A stretch of 37,898 bases of DNA from Rickettsiales bacterium (GCA_016778805.1 JADHOX010000010.1:1-37898), one strand, 5' to 3'; positions 26,494-35,949 are shown, counted from the stretch's first letter. A program made the numbers and translations. The notes: generated from the sequence alone by a model not told the origin.

Positions 26494-27357
26494 ATGAAAA
26501 AGACTATTTTACTTATAATTTTAGCAATTACTCTTATTGTGATTCCTCAATCTTTATATATCCTAGATCAAACTAAACAAAGCGTTGTTTTAAGATTTGG
26601 AGAAGCTGTAAATTTTGAAAGCACACCAGGTTTGAAATATAAATTACCATTTGTTGATAATGTAATTTATTTTGATACCAGACTTCTTGATCTTAATGCA
26701 GATCCAAAAGAAGTAATTTCTTCTGATCAAAAAAGATTGATTGTCGATGCATTTGCAAAATATAGAATTGTTGATCCGTTAAAATTTGTTCAAACTGTTA
26801 GAAATGAAAGAATGGCTCGAAGTAAATTAAATTCAATCTTAGAATCTAGTATAAGACAGATCCTTGGTGGTGAAGAACTGAATGTAGTTCTTCAAGAAGG
26901 TAAAAGAGGTGAAGTAATGTCAAAAATTCAATCAAATGTTAATAATGAAGCAATATCGTTTGGAATTGAAGTTGCAGATGTAAGGATCATGAGAGCTGAT
27001 TTACCAGCAAAAAATAGCCAAGCGATCTTTTACAGAATGCAAAGTGAGCGAGAAAAAGAAGCTCGTGAGTTTAGAGCTGAAGGCTCTGAAGAAGCTCAAA
27101 AAATTACAGCTAAAGCTGAAAGAGATAAAATTATTATTGTCGCAAATGCCAAAAGAGACGCTGACATTATAAAGGGACAAGCTGATGCGAAAGCAACACA
27201 AATTTTTGCTGAAGCATATGGTAAAGATATAAGCTTTTATGAATTTTACAAATCAATGGAATCATATAAAAATGCCATTGCCAACAGTAAGACTAATTTA
27301 TACTTATCTCCCGATAGCCAATTCTTTAAATATTTTGGTAATTTAACAAAGAATTAA
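26494..27357 (+). CDS. hflC: HflC, FtsH-modulating SPFH protein
   Basis: Partner of HflK in the membrane complex that modulates FtsH. The 287-residue product starts with a signal-anchor helix (about 3-23) and the band-7 start DQTKQSVVLRFGEAV. It continues with the FDTRLLDLNADPKEVISSDQKRL segment diagnostic of HflC, VADVRIMRADLP and an Ala/Glu-rich coiled coil (about 190-240). It lies between hflK (10 bases) and degP (4 bases). Confidence 0.95.
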   Translation: MKKTILLIILAITLIVIPQSLYILDQTKQSVVLRFGEAVNFESTPGLKYKLPFVDNVIYFDTRLLDLNADPKEVISSDQKRLIVDAFAKYRIVDPLKFVQTVRNERMARSKLNSILESSIRQILGGEELNVVLQEGKRGEVMSKIQSNVNNEAISFGIEVADVRIMRADLPAKNSQAIFYRMQSEREKEAREFRAEGSEEAQKITAKAERDKIIIVANAKRDADIIKGQADAKATQIFAEAYGKDISFYEFYKSMESYKNAIANSKTNLYLSPDSQFFKYFGNLTKN

Positions 27358-27361
27358 TTAT

Positions 27362-28798
27362 ATGTTCAAAAAATATCTTCTGGTTGGAGTTTTATTTAGC
27401 TCCTTAGTTTTTAGTACTAACGCTAATGCTAGAAAGCTTCAATCTTTTGCAGATATTGTTGAAGATCTTACCCCATCAGTTGTTAATATTTCTACAAACC
27501 AAAAAAATGCTGATGAATTATTAAGGGATTTACTAACTGAAATCCCTGAGGGCTCGCCCTTTTATGAATTATTTGAAGATTTAATTGATAAAAAAAAGGA
27601 CAATAAAAAACTTCCGACATCAACTCAAGGATCAGGGTTTATAATTTCAGAAGATGGCTATATCGTTACCAATAATCACGTAATTGGAGAAGCCACTGAA
27701 ATAGAAATAACATTCTCTAATGGTAACAAGGCGAAAGCAAATATTATCGGTCGAGACAAAAAAAGTGATATAGCCTTAATTAAAGTTGATGTTGATAAAA
27801 AATTAAAACCAGTAAAATTTGCAAATTCTGATAAAATTAGAACTGGGGACTGGGTTATTGCTGTTGGAAATCCATTTGGACTTGGTGGTAGTGTTACCAC
27901 TGGAATTATATCAGCTCTTGGCAGAGAGATTTCAGGTTCTGGAATTGTCGAATATATTCAGACTGACACTGCCATAAACAGAGGTAATTCTGGAGGTCCT
28001 ATGTTTGATATAAAAGGACAATTAGTTGGTATTACAACCGCAATTTTTTCAACAGATGGTGGCAATATAGGTATTGGTTTTGCAATACCCTCAAACATAG
28101 CCAAAACTGTAATTGACCAGCTTAAAGAACATGGATCAGTAACTAGAGGATGGTTAGGAGTTCATGTTCAAAATATTACAGAAGAAATTTCAAATGCTAT
28201 TGATTTTAAAGAAAAGAAAGGAGCCTATGTTGTTCAAGTTATAAATGGCAGTCCAGCTGAAAAATCTGGTATTAAAATTGATGACATAATTATATCGTTT
28301 GATGGTAAAAAAGTTGAAAAAACAAGCCAATTACCAAGAATCGTTGGCAATACTTCGTTAGATAAGAATACTCATATAACAATTCTTAGACGCATTGATG
28401 GTAAACTAACCAGTATGAAGTTGGCAGTTAAAATTGAAGAACCTAACCTTGAATCTTTAACTGATGAGACAGACCAATCTCAAGCTTTAAGATCTAAATT
28501 AATCGGCCTTCAATTAATTGAGTTAGAAAAAATCAAAGATTATTTCAATTACCCTGCAAATAAAAAAGGTTTAATAATATTAGATATTGATGAAGAATCA
28601 TCACCTCAAAATTCATTGTTAGAAGTTGGTGACCTTGTTATTAAAGCAAATCAAGTGCAGTTATTAAATATTGAAGATCTTGAGGCTATTATTAATGAAG
28701 CTAAATCACGAAATAAGGAAAATATAATTTTAAGCGTTTTAAGAAAAAACCAATATTTTATTGTTACAATCCCTCTTTCGCAACCCCAAGAAAATTAA
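27362..28798 (+). CDS. degP: Periplasmic serine protease, DegP/DegQ (Do) family
   Basis: Periplasmic protease and chaperone for misfolded envelope proteins. The 478-residue product has a signal peptide (likely cleavage after NANA at residue 23). The S1C domain has an intact triad: His106 (TNNHVIG), Asp136 (SDIALIK) and Ser210 (NRGNSGGPMF). Two PDZ domains follow at about 255-350 and 375-470. hflK-hflC-degP is a common alphaproteobacterial order, placing membrane and periplasmic quality control in one transcript. Its last four bases overlap the end of the opposing S8 protease gene. Confidence 0.96.
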   Translation: MFKKYLLVGVLFSSLVFSTNANARKLQSFADIVEDLTPSVVNISTNQKNADELLRDLLTEIPEGSPFYELFEDLIDKKKDNKKLPTSTQGSGFIISEDGYIVTNNHVIGEATEIEITFSNGNKAKANIIGRDKKSDIALIKVDVDKKLKPVKFANSDKIRTGDWVIAVGNPFGLGGSVTTGIISALGREISGSGIVEYIQTDTAINRGNSGGPMFDIKGQLVGITTAIFSTDGGNIGIGFAIPSNIAKTVIDQLKEHGSVTRGWLGVHVQNITEEISNAIDFKEKKGAYVVQVINGSPAEKSGIKIDDIIISFDGKKVEKTSQLPRIVGNTSLDKNTHITILRRIDGKLTSMKLAVKIEEPNLESLTDETDQSQALRSKLIGLQLIELEKIKDYFNYPANKKGLIILDIDEESSPQNSLLEVGDLVIKANQVQLLNIEDLEAIINEAKSRNKENIILSVLRKNQYFIVTIPLSQPQEN

Positions 28799-31212
28799 AA
28801 TCGCTTTGTTAAATTTACAAAAAGCAGCTGATCATCAACATCCGGCTCGTGACTTAAGTTATTGATATAACTATACTGCATTGACAGCTCGTGATGTTTA
28901 AAAATTCTTTTCATATTTAGATTATAATTTATTTGGCGATCTAAATCCTTCATTTCTATTGTTTCTTCGGCTCTTATAATTTGAAACTCATCTCTTCCAA
29001 TAGCAACATTCACATCAACATCTCCACTTATAAAAGCTGGAGGGAAATAAACTGAAAGTGAAAATAACTTATTTGAATAATCTCTACTTAAACCAAAGGC
29101 TAAAGAATTCTGAGCTAAATTTCTAAAATTTCGTAAAACTCCATATCCATTATTACTTTCGTCGAAAAACATATGTCGATAATCGACAAAAAAATCATTA
29201 TTTTTAGATATTTTTTGTAAAAAATTAAAACCTAAAATTTGATTTTTATTATCAGAGCCAAAACTAAAGGCCTCATTACCACTCATATTAATAATATTGT
29301 CAGAAGAATCAATGAAAGCAAAAATAAGCTCCAAATGTGAATTATTTTTTTGAAGTTCTAAGCTATTATGAAACTCGTTAATATTATTATTATCAGTATA
29401 AAAACTAAATCTATAATTAATATTATGTTGAAACTTTTTTGATAATTGAAGACCAAGCCTATCTTCTTGATTAAAATCGAAAATTGAGTTTGTCTCACTT
29501 AAATATTGATCTGCTAATGAATAATTAAGAAAATTTTCATTAAATGAGAAACTAAGATTAATGTTTTGTAGTTTGTGATTATAATATAAATTAGTTAATT
29601 CAAAATCATCATATTCTTCAGTATAATTCAAATTATCAGCAAAATTTGTATTATTTGTTAAAGCTATTAGGAAGTTTTGTGATGGTATAATATATTTATA
29701 CAAATCATCATTCTCAAAATTGATAGTTTGGCGGCTTTGACTAATAATATTAAATTTCTCTTCAAGATTTGCGCGATAATCTCTATTATAACCATCAAAA
29801 AAAACAGCTTGGTTAAATATATCTGAATTTAATAGCTTATTTGCTAATGAACTTGAAATCTTTATTTTCGATTCATTTAAATTATAAGCCAAACTATCAA
29901 ATTCTTGACCTGATAGCATATCAAAAGATCCATTTGCAGCTACTGCAGCAGACAAATTTAAGGCTCCCCAACCTGTAACATTATTATATAAATATGAACC
30001 AGTTTGTCCTGAGATCACAGTTTCTGTGCAACTAGCTTTAGATGGTAACTTTAAATCATTACAACTAAGATAATCTGCAGATTCAAGTAAAATTGATACG
30101 ACCTCACTTCCAGTTAAACTTGGCCAAGCAGATTGTAATATCGCAGCAGCCCCAGAAACATGAGGAGCAGCCATTGAAGTTCCAGACAAATATGCGTAAG
30201 AACTATTTGAATTGTTGTAAGTAGAGTAAACATTATATAAAGTAGGATCACCTGAATAATTATAACTATCTCCTCCTGGGGCAGCAAGACAATATCTTGA
30301 TGTTGATCCACAATAATTAGAGTAAAAGCTTATAGTATTATCAATGTTATTTAATTGCCGAACATTATAACTTGAAACTGTATCTGTGTTATATGTAATA
30401 TCATAATAATATGATGACAAATTTAAGGCAGCAACAGCTATCATTTGTCCATTCATGTTAGCATCAGTCGCATTTGCAGCGGGATAATATGGATTATTAC
30501 CAGAAGAATCCCAAACAGAGCCTAAAGGAGAGCTTCCATATAAACTATATCTGCTGTTTCCAGTTGCTGCAACGTAAGTAATTTTATCACCAATATTTGG
30601 ATCATTTAAAATATTAATTAATTGATTATTTAGGCTATTAGAATTACTAGAACCACCAAAACTCATATTAACAACTGTAGAATTACTATTAATAATTGGA
30701 GCTTTTAAATCATATGTGCCACTATCAACTTCAGTTAAATAATTATTAGCTACTCCAACAATTGTTGAATTAAATGCAACACCATGAATTGAATTATTCG
30801 TACTTATTTGAGAAGCAGCAGCTATTCCTGCAACATGAGTACCATGACCATTTGAGTCTTCAGCAGCTCCATCTGGAACACTATTTACTGTATCGATATT
30901 AGCTATAAGATTATCATGAGTTTCAATTATTCCAGTATCAACTATTGCAATTTTTATTCCATCACCTGCTATGTTAAGATTATTTTGTGACAAGAAGGAA
31001 TATGCCTGAGCAGCATTAATATCATCAAGACCCATTTGATTATTATATTGTTGAGTTTGATATGAACTACATAACGAATCGCAACTAGAATAATCCTCAT
31101 TATCAGATGGAGAACTTGTATGAGTTTCTGGAATTATACCAGAACCACCTCCTCCACAAGAGAATAATGAAAAAAAACAGATGAATAAATATAATTTTCT
31201 TATTGTAAGCAT
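28795..31212 (-). CDS. Lipidated S8 subtilisin-like protease, probable autotransporter
   Basis: An 805-residue exported serine protease. The N-terminus has a hydrophobic signal and lipobox LFSC with Cys19, followed by GGGGSG, so it is a predicted lipoprotein. The S8 domain spans about 60-425. It has Asp92 (IVDTGI), His123 (NGHGTHVAG), oxyanion Asn219 (AATGN) and Ser346 (LSGTSMAAPHVSG). Cys pairs at 44/48, 301/308 and 384/395 could form disulfides. The last ~370 residues alternate polar and aromatic strands and end VNLTKRF with a terminal Phe, as expected for an outer-membrane barrel. The layout resembles Neisseria NalP. Asn/Ser content is high. The substrate is unknown; the autotransporter assignment is less certain than the protease. 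Confidence 0.85.
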   Translation of the reverse strand: MLTIRKLYLFICFFSLFSCGGGGSGIIPETHTSSPSDNEDYSSCDSLCSSYQTQQYNNQMGLDDINAAQAYSFLSQNNLNIAGDGIKIAIVDTGIIETHDNLIANIDTVNSVPDGAAEDSNGHGTHVAGIAAASQISTNNSIHGVAFNSTIVGVANNYLTEVDSGTYDLKAPIINSNSTVVNMSFGGSSNSNSLNNQLINILNDPNIGDKITYVAATGNSRYSLYGSSPLGSVWDSSGNNPYYPAANATDANMNGQMIAVAALNLSSYYYDITYNTDTVSSYNVRQLNNIDNTISFYSNYCGSTSRYCLAAPGGDSYNYSGDPTLYNVYSTYNNSNSSYAYLSGTSMAAPHVSGAAAILQSAWPSLTGSEVVSILLESADYLSCNDLKLPSKASCTETVISGQTGSYLYNNVTGWGALNLSAAVAANGSFDMLSGQEFDSLAYNLNESKIKISSSLANKLLNSDIFNQAVFFDGYNRDYRANLEEKFNIISQSRQTINFENDDLYKYIIPSQNFLIALTNNTNFADNLNYTEEYDDFELTNLYYNHKLQNINLSFSFNENFLNYSLADQYLSETNSIFDFNQEDRLGLQLSKKFQHNINYRFSFYTDNNNINEFHNSLELQKNNSHLELIFAFIDSSDNIINMSGNEAFSFGSDNKNQILGFNFLQKISKNNDFFVDYRHMFFDESNNGYGVLRNFRNLAQNSLAFGLSRDYSNKLFSLSVYFPPAFISGDVDVNVAIGRDEFQIIRAEETIEMKDLDRQINYNLNMKRIFKHHELSMQYSYINNLSHEPDVDDQLLFVNLTKRF

Positions 31213-31228
31213 AAATAATTATGATATA

Positions 31229-31253
31229 AATATGACATAATTTCAATCATATT
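31229..31253. promoter_or_regulatory. 7-bp inverted repeat upstream of recA
   Basis: AATATGA at 31229-31235 is complementary to TCATATT at 31247-31253 with an 11-base spacer. It sits in the 54 bases between the divergent S8 protease and recA starts. It is not a LexA site of the alphaproteobacterial GTTC-N7-GTTC type, which I do not see here. It is AT-rich and may be chance. Confidence 0.2.
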
Positions 31254-31266
31254 CAAAAAAAAATTT

Positions 31267-32289
31267 ATGGATAAAAATAAAGCTTTAGAATCAGCTCTCG
31301 CACAAATTGAAAGATCTTATGGTAAAGGATCTGTAATGAAACTTGGACAAAAAGAATCTGTCGATATTGAAGCAATTTCAACAGGATCCATTTCTATTGA
31401 TTGGGCCCTTGGAATTGGTGGTTTCCCTAAAGGTAGAATTATTGAAGTTTATGGTCCAGAATCATCTGGAAAAACAACACTAGCATTATCAGCAATTGCT
31501 CAAGCCCAAAAAAAAGGTGGAACATGTGCATTCATTGATGCTGAACATGCTTTAGATCCAGTATATGCGGAAAATCTCGGTATTAACCTTGATGACCTAC
31601 TTATTTCTCAACCTGATACAGGTGAACAATCTTTAGAAATAACCGATACATTAGTTAAATCAGGGGGTGTAGATTTAATTGTTGTCGATTCTGTTGCAGC
31701 ATTAGTTCCAAAAGCAGAATTAGATGGCGATATGGGTGATTCTCATGTTGGTCTTCAAGCAAGGTTAATGTCTCAAGCATTGCGAAAATTAACTGGAACA
31801 GTAGCAAAAACAAACTGTACAGTAATCTTTATTAACCAGATTAGAATGAAAATTGGTGTGATGTTTGGCTCACCCGAAACAACTACAGGTGGTAATGCCT
31901 TAAAATTCTATTCTTCTGTAAGGATTGATATCAGAAAAACTGGTACATTAAAGAACAAAGAAGAAGTAATTGGTAATCAAACTAAAATTAAGATTGTTAA
32001 AAATAAAGTAGCCCCTCCATTTAGAGTTGTTGAAGTAGAAATAATGTATGGAAAAGGAATATCTAAAATGGGAGAAATAGTAGATCTTGGTGTTAGAGAA
32101 GAAATTATTGAAAAAGCTGGAGCATGGTATTCATACCAAGGTGAAAAAATAGGCCAAGGAAAAGAAAACACTAAATTATTTCTTGAAGAAAATCCTGATT
32201 TAGCTGAAGATTTAGAAAATCAAATAAGAGCTAAATTACAACTTCCTGTTTCAACTTCATCAAATACAAAGCAAAAAAAAGCTGCTTAA
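31267..32289 (+). CDS. recA: Recombinase RecA
   Basis: DNA-dependent ATPase that forms filaments on single-stranded DNA, catalyses strand exchange and triggers SOS cleavage of LexA. The 340 residues match the family. The Walker A is GPESSGKTT at 63-71, and the [15 protein letters not shown] segment carries Walker B. The loop regions [19 protein letters not shown] and the [16 protein letters not shown] signature are present. The C-terminus is Lys-rich and lacks the strongly acidic tail of E. coli RecA. comM follows 123 bases downstream after a strong hairpin. Confidence 0.98.
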   Translation: MDKNKALESALAQIERSYGKGSVMKLGQKESVDIEAISTGSISIDWALGIGGFPKGRIIEVYGPESSGKTTLALSAIAQAQKKGGTCAFIDAEHALDPVYAENLGINLDDLLISQPDTGEQSLEITDTLVKSGGVDLIVVDSVAALVPKAELDGDMGDSHVGLQARLMSQALRKLTGTVAKTNCTVIFINQIRMKIGVMFGSPETTTGGNALKFYSSVRIDIRKTGTLKNKEEVIGNQTKIKIVKNKVAPPFRVVEVEIMYGKGISKMGEIVDLGVREEIIEKAGAWYSYQGEKIGQGKENTKLFLEENPDLAEDLENQIRAKLQLPVSTSSNTKQKKAA

Positions 32290-32295
32290 ATTAAA

Positions 32296-32356
32296 GGCTG
32301 TAAGTGCCTCTACATAAAATTCGAGGCACTTACATCACAAGCCAATTCGCACTTAC
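32296..32356 (+). other. Hairpin with competing third arm in recA-comM spacer
   Basis: TGTAAGTGCCTC at 32299-32310 pairs perfectly with GAGGCACTTACA at 32323-32334 around a 12-base loop. GGC at 32296-32298 can extend the stem to GCC at 32341-32343 across a 6-base bulge. The arm segment GCACTTAC recurs at 32349-32356, so the left arm could pair with either copy. No T-run follows, so this is not a canonical intrinsic terminator. It may be a processing or attenuation structure, or a Rho-independent stop of a degenerate kind. It is the strongest hairpin I noticed in the window. Confidence 0.6.
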
Positions 32357-32412
32357 GTAATCTTTTATTACTAGCATAGCTAGAAGTCAACAATTTTTTG
32401 TAATATTTTTTT

Positions 32413-33912
32413 ATGTATGCGCGAACTTTTTCTGTTGCACTTTATGGTGTAGAAACAATTTTAATCGAAATCCAATGCCAATTAACCAATGATCAACCGG
32501 GCTTTCAAATTGTTGGCCTTGGAAGCAAAGCTGTATCAGAGGCTAAAGAAAGAGTAAAAGCCGCCATTAATTCACTAGGTATAGCATTACCATGTCAAAA
32601 AATAATTATTAATTTAGCACCTTCAGCTATTATAAAGGAAGGTACTCATTACGATTTTCCGATCATAATATCCATTCTTGCAGCAATGAAAATTTTAAGA
32701 AGATCTGATATAGAGAATAAAATTTTTGCAGGAGAGATCTCACTTAACGCAGAATTAAAACCGACAAGCGGGATTTTACCTATATCAATATTCTCTCACC
32801 AATCAGAAATGGAATTATTTTGTCCATACGATAATTACACAGAAGCATGCTTTAGCGGTAATCAAAAAATATTAGCTATATCAAATATAATGCAATTAAT
32901 AAAATATTTTAATGATGACGAAAAAATATTAAATCCTGAAATAAAAATAGCTAGTAACAACAATAAATTTGATAGTAAAGATTTCTCTGAAATTTCAGGC
33001 CATGACTTTGCCAAAAGAGCCCTCACAATAGCAGCTGCTGGGAGACATAATGTGCTAATGATTGGACCACCAGGTTGTGGCAAAACTATGATTTCAGAAA
33101 GATTCTCAAGCATATTACCAGATCCTTGCTCACAAGAAATTTTGGAAACAAGTATGATTTATAGTATTTCAGGTAAATTATCAAAAGGTCTTAAATCTGA
33201 TATCCCTTTTAGATCTCCTCATCATACTGCATCCAATATATCGATAATTGGTGGCGGCAAAAATGCCATGCCAGGAGAGATATCTTTGGCTCATAATGGC
33301 ATTTTATTTCTTGATGAATTACCAGAATTTAACCAAAACACCCTTGATTCATTACGACAACCCATTGAATCTGGAGAAATTACAATTTCAAGAGCAGAAA
33401 AAATTGTAAATTACCCAGCAAATTTTCAATTAATCGCAGCTATGAATCCATGTAAATGTGGTAATTTTTTTGAAGAAGATAATACTTGTACACAGGTACC
33501 ATACTGTGCTGAAAAATATATGAAGAAAATATCAGGACCAATATTAGATAGGTTTGATATAATTATAAAATTATCATACCAAAAACTATCTTTTGAAAAT
33601 AGTAATTTAGGAACAAACTCAAAAATATTAAAACAAAAGGTTGTTAATGCTCGCAAAACCCAACATAATAGGCTTTGTAAATATAATCTTAAAACAAATA
33701 ATCAATTATCCTCAAAAATTATCAAAGAACTATATGAAAATAATTCAGAAATTATGGATTTTATAAATTTATTAAATAGTAAAAAATTTACATCAAGATC
33801 AATTTATAAAACAATTAAAGTAGCTCAAACAATATGCGATCTTTATGGAGAAGGAGAGATAAAAAAATCAAATCTATATGAAGCTTTAAGTTATAAAAAC
33901 TTTATTATTTAA
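32413..33912 (+). CDS. comM: ComM/YifB-type AAA+ (Mg-chelatase-like) protein
   Basis: AAA+ helicase-like protein. In Vibrio, ComM drives branch migration during integration of transforming DNA; YifB is the E. coli relative. The 499 residues show an N-terminal ChlI-like Lon-protease-fold domain (MYARTFSVALYGVE and the GFQIVGLGSKAVSEAKERV segment). The AAA domain has Walker A GPPGCGKT at 218-225, Walker B ILFLDELPEF and AAMNPCKCG. A C-terminal Mg-chelatase domain includes FTSRSIYKTIKVAQTI. A Cys cluster (CKCG...C...C) around 357-375 could bind metal. It follows recA, suggesting a recombination role. Confidence 0.93.
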   Translation: MYARTFSVALYGVETILIEIQCQLTNDQPGFQIVGLGSKAVSEAKERVKAAINSLGIALPCQKIIINLAPSAIIKEGTHYDFPIIISILAAMKILRRSDIENKIFAGEISLNAELKPTSGILPISIFSHQSEMELFCPYDNYTEACFSGNQKILAISNIMQLIKYFNDDEKILNPEIKIASNNNKFDSKDFSEISGHDFAKRALTIAAAGRHNVLMIGPPGCGKTMISERFSSILPDPCSQEILETSMIYSISGKLSKGLKSDIPFRSPHHTASNISIIGGGKNAMPGEISLAHNGILFLDELPEFNQNTLDSLRQPIESGEITISRAEKIVNYPANFQLIAAMNPCKCGNFFEEDNTCTQVPYCAEKYMKKISGPILDRFDIIIKLSYQKLSFENSNLGTNSKILKQKVVNARKTQHNRLCKYNLKTNNQLSSKIIKELYENNSEIMDFINLLNSKKFTSRSIYKTIKVAQTICDLYGEGEIKKSNLYEALSYKNFII

Positions 33913-33913
33913 T

Positions 33914-34022
33914 AGAATTAAAATAATCGAATTCTTTTCAAGAAAATTAATTAATAATCACAACTAAAGTAAAATAAGATGAAGATTATTTAATAACTAA
34001 ATATGATATAACAAAATATCAT
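33914..34022. terminator. Weak hairpins between convergent comM and bactofilin
   Basis: The 136-base spacer between convergent stops is nearly all A and T. AGAATT at 33914-33919 pairs with AATTCT at 33930-33935 and is followed by TTT. ATGATAT at 34003-34009 pairs with ATATCAT at 34016-34022. Either could contribute to termination, but the stems are short and AT-rich. Confidence 0.25.
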
Positions 34023-34048
34023 TAATTAAATATAGCTTATAAGTAAAA

Positions 34049-34792
34049 CTAAGCTTTTTTCTTTACTCTATTCTTCTTATTATTAGACGGAGGTATAAAA
34101 TCAAATGATTCACCATCAATAATAGAAGGTTTCTTTGAGGTTTTAATTCCTTTTAATGAATCAAACGTTTTAACTTCAGTTAAATCTGAATCCTTTTGGT
34201 TATCATTATCTACAACCTCAGATGAAGAGGTGTTATCTGATTCAGTTTTATCTTGATTTTCACTTTCAAGTTTTGGAGTTTTATCAGTATCAATTAATGT
34301 ACTTATTGATGGAATATACTCTAATTCATTATCATTATTATTTGAATCAGAAGTAGATTCTTCATTTTTCTCAGAGACGTCATTAGCTTTATCAAATTCC
34401 TCACTACTTTGTTCAGTAACTACAGCATCAGAAACTTTTTTATGATTTTTTAGAATCGCATTAATTGAAGAACCTGGTTTAGTGGTTAAATTAACATAGT
34501 TAATTTGCCCTTCAAAAACACCAGTTTCATCAATAATAACATCGTCAGCATTAATGACACCTTTAACGGTACCTTTGATAATTAGTTTGTCAGCATAAAT
34601 ATCACCGTCAACTTTAGATTCTTTACGAATTACAACGTTGTTACATTTAACATTTCCTTTAACCTTACCACCAATTTCAATCGAACCCTGACTTACTAAG
34701 TCACCAGATATATTTAAATCAGATACGATTATTGATGGAGCTGATGAAATAGCTGGTAGATTACTTGATTTATTTTTTTTTCTAGAAAACAT
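34049..34792 (-). CDS. Bactofilin
   Basis: A polymer-forming cytoskeletal protein. The 247-residue product has a bactofilin domain at about 20-118 with the right-handed beta-helix repeat pattern (SDLNISGDLVSQGSIEIGG, VKGNVKCNNVVIRKESKVDGDI, IIKGTVKGVINADDVIIDETGVFEG). The remaining ~130 residues are Ser/Asp/Glu/Asn-rich, probably disordered, and end in a basic KKNRVKKKA. The start overlaps the M23 peptidase gene by 11 bases, so the two are translationally coupled. In other bacteria such pairs position a peptidoglycan hydrolase to set cell curvature or stalk shape, and that is the likely role here. Confidence 0.92.
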   Translation of the reverse strand: MFSRKKNKSSNLPAISSAPSIIVSDLNISGDLVSQGSIEIGGKVKGNVKCNNVVIRKESKVDGDIYADKLIIKGTVKGVINADDVIIDETGVFEGQINYVNLTTKPGSSINAILKNHKKVSDAVVTEQSSEEFDKANDVSEKNEESTSDSNNNDNELEYIPSISTLIDTDKTPKLESENQDKTESDNTSSSEVVDNDNQKDSDLTEVKTFDSLKGIKTSKKPSIIDGESFDFIPPSNNKKNRVKKKA

Positions 34793-35864
34793 AACGCCCT
34801 GCTCTTAAAAAGTTAATTGGGTTATAAGGTTTATTCATATATCTTATCTCATAATGCAGATGTGGACCTGAACTTCTACCGGTATTACCCTGAATACCAA
34901 TAACCTGCCCCCTTTCGACTATATCACCCTTTTTTACATTCAAAGATTTTAAATGTCCATATCTTGTTGTAACTTTGTAACCATGATCAATTTCAATTAA
35001 ATTACCATAATTACCTTTTCTACCTGCAAATTTAATAACTCCAGGTGATGTAGCTCTTATTTCAGAATCTTTAGGACCAGCAAAGTCTACACCATAGTGA
35101 GAAGCTTCTCTTTTATAAAATGGATCAAACCTTTTACCATAATAAGAAGAAATATAATATTTATTAACAGGCGCAGAAAGCGGTACGGAGTTAATTAAAT
35201 TTTCTAGAAAAAATAATTTCGAAACATTTTCATCAAAATTTATGTCTTGATCTATATTTTGCTCAGAATACTCAACATCAAAAACCTGGTGAGTGTTTGG
35301 ACCACCTTGGTTAGAAGATGAAACTATATCTGACTGATTGTTAATATTAAATGAAAACTCAGGTTTAATTGAAGATAAAGGTAAACCAGTAATTGAAACA
35401 ATTTCTTCAAGTTCTGAAATCCTGTTTAACGTATTTTGATTGATATCAGATATAATTTTTTCCTTTTTTTCTAGCTTAGATAGAATTATTTTATCCTGAT
35501 TATTTTTTTTTACCGAACTTGTTTGGTCAAATTTTTTAAACTTTTTATTCAACTCATTTCTATTGTAGTCAAAACTTTTAACAGTATCAAAATAACTATT
35601 AAGCCTAACTAAATTCCCCTGCAAACTGTCAATTCTAGTTTGCAAGTCTAAGTTGATTAAATTAGCTTGTTGAATTTCCTTTTCTTTGTGAACTAATATT
35701 TTTTTGTACGCAAAATATTTGCCACTTGAAAAAGATGCCCAACTAATTACCGCACCCAATACTATCAAAGAGGCAAACTGAATTTTTTTTGGCAAAGAAT
35801 AACTTGTGATCTCCTCATCAGTGATCAGCATTATTTTTTTGATTTTAAAAAACCTATTTATCAT
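34782..35864 (-). CDS. M23-family peptidoglycan endopeptidase
   Basis: A membrane-anchored cell-wall hydrolase. The 360-residue product has a short cytoplasmic N-terminus with basic patches, one transmembrane helix (about 28-48) and a periplasmic coiled coil (about 55-155). After a low-complexity linker comes the M23 domain (about 250-345). Zinc ligands are probably His256 and Asp260 (HYGVDFAGP) and His337 (GPHLHYE), with His304 (RYGHL) and His335 also conserved. The active site looks complete. The coupled bactofilin suggests that the cytoplasmic tail or TM helix docks on bactofilin filaments. A 283-base region separates it from guaB upstream. Confidence 0.93.
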   Translation of the reverse strand: MINRFFKIKKIMLITDEEITSYSLPKKIQFASLIVLGAVISWASFSSGKYFAYKKILVHKEKEIQQANLINLDLQTRIDSLQGNLVRLNSYFDTVKSFDYNRNELNKKFKKFDQTSSVKKNNQDKIILSKLEKKEKIISDINQNTLNRISELEEIVSITGLPLSSIKPEFSFNINNQSDIVSSSNQGGPNTHQVFDVEYSEQNIDQDINFDENVSKLFFLENLINSVPLSAPVNKYYISSYYGKRFDPFYKREASHYGVDFAGPKDSEIRATSPGVIKFAGRKGNYGNLIEIDHGYKVTTRYGHLKSLNVKKGDIVERGQVIGIQGNTGRSSGPHLHYEIRYMNKPYNPINFLRAGRYVF

Positions 35865-35949
35865 ATCAGTTAATTATTATTGCTTTAAAATTGTTTATTA
35901 TTAACAAATTCCTATACAATTCTAGCAATGATTGTATTTTATATGCAAG

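Noticed and set aside
32371-32383. CTAGC/GCTAG inverted repeat upstream of comM
   Set aside because: The five-base arms with a three-base loop are too short to call as a regulatory site without conservation data.
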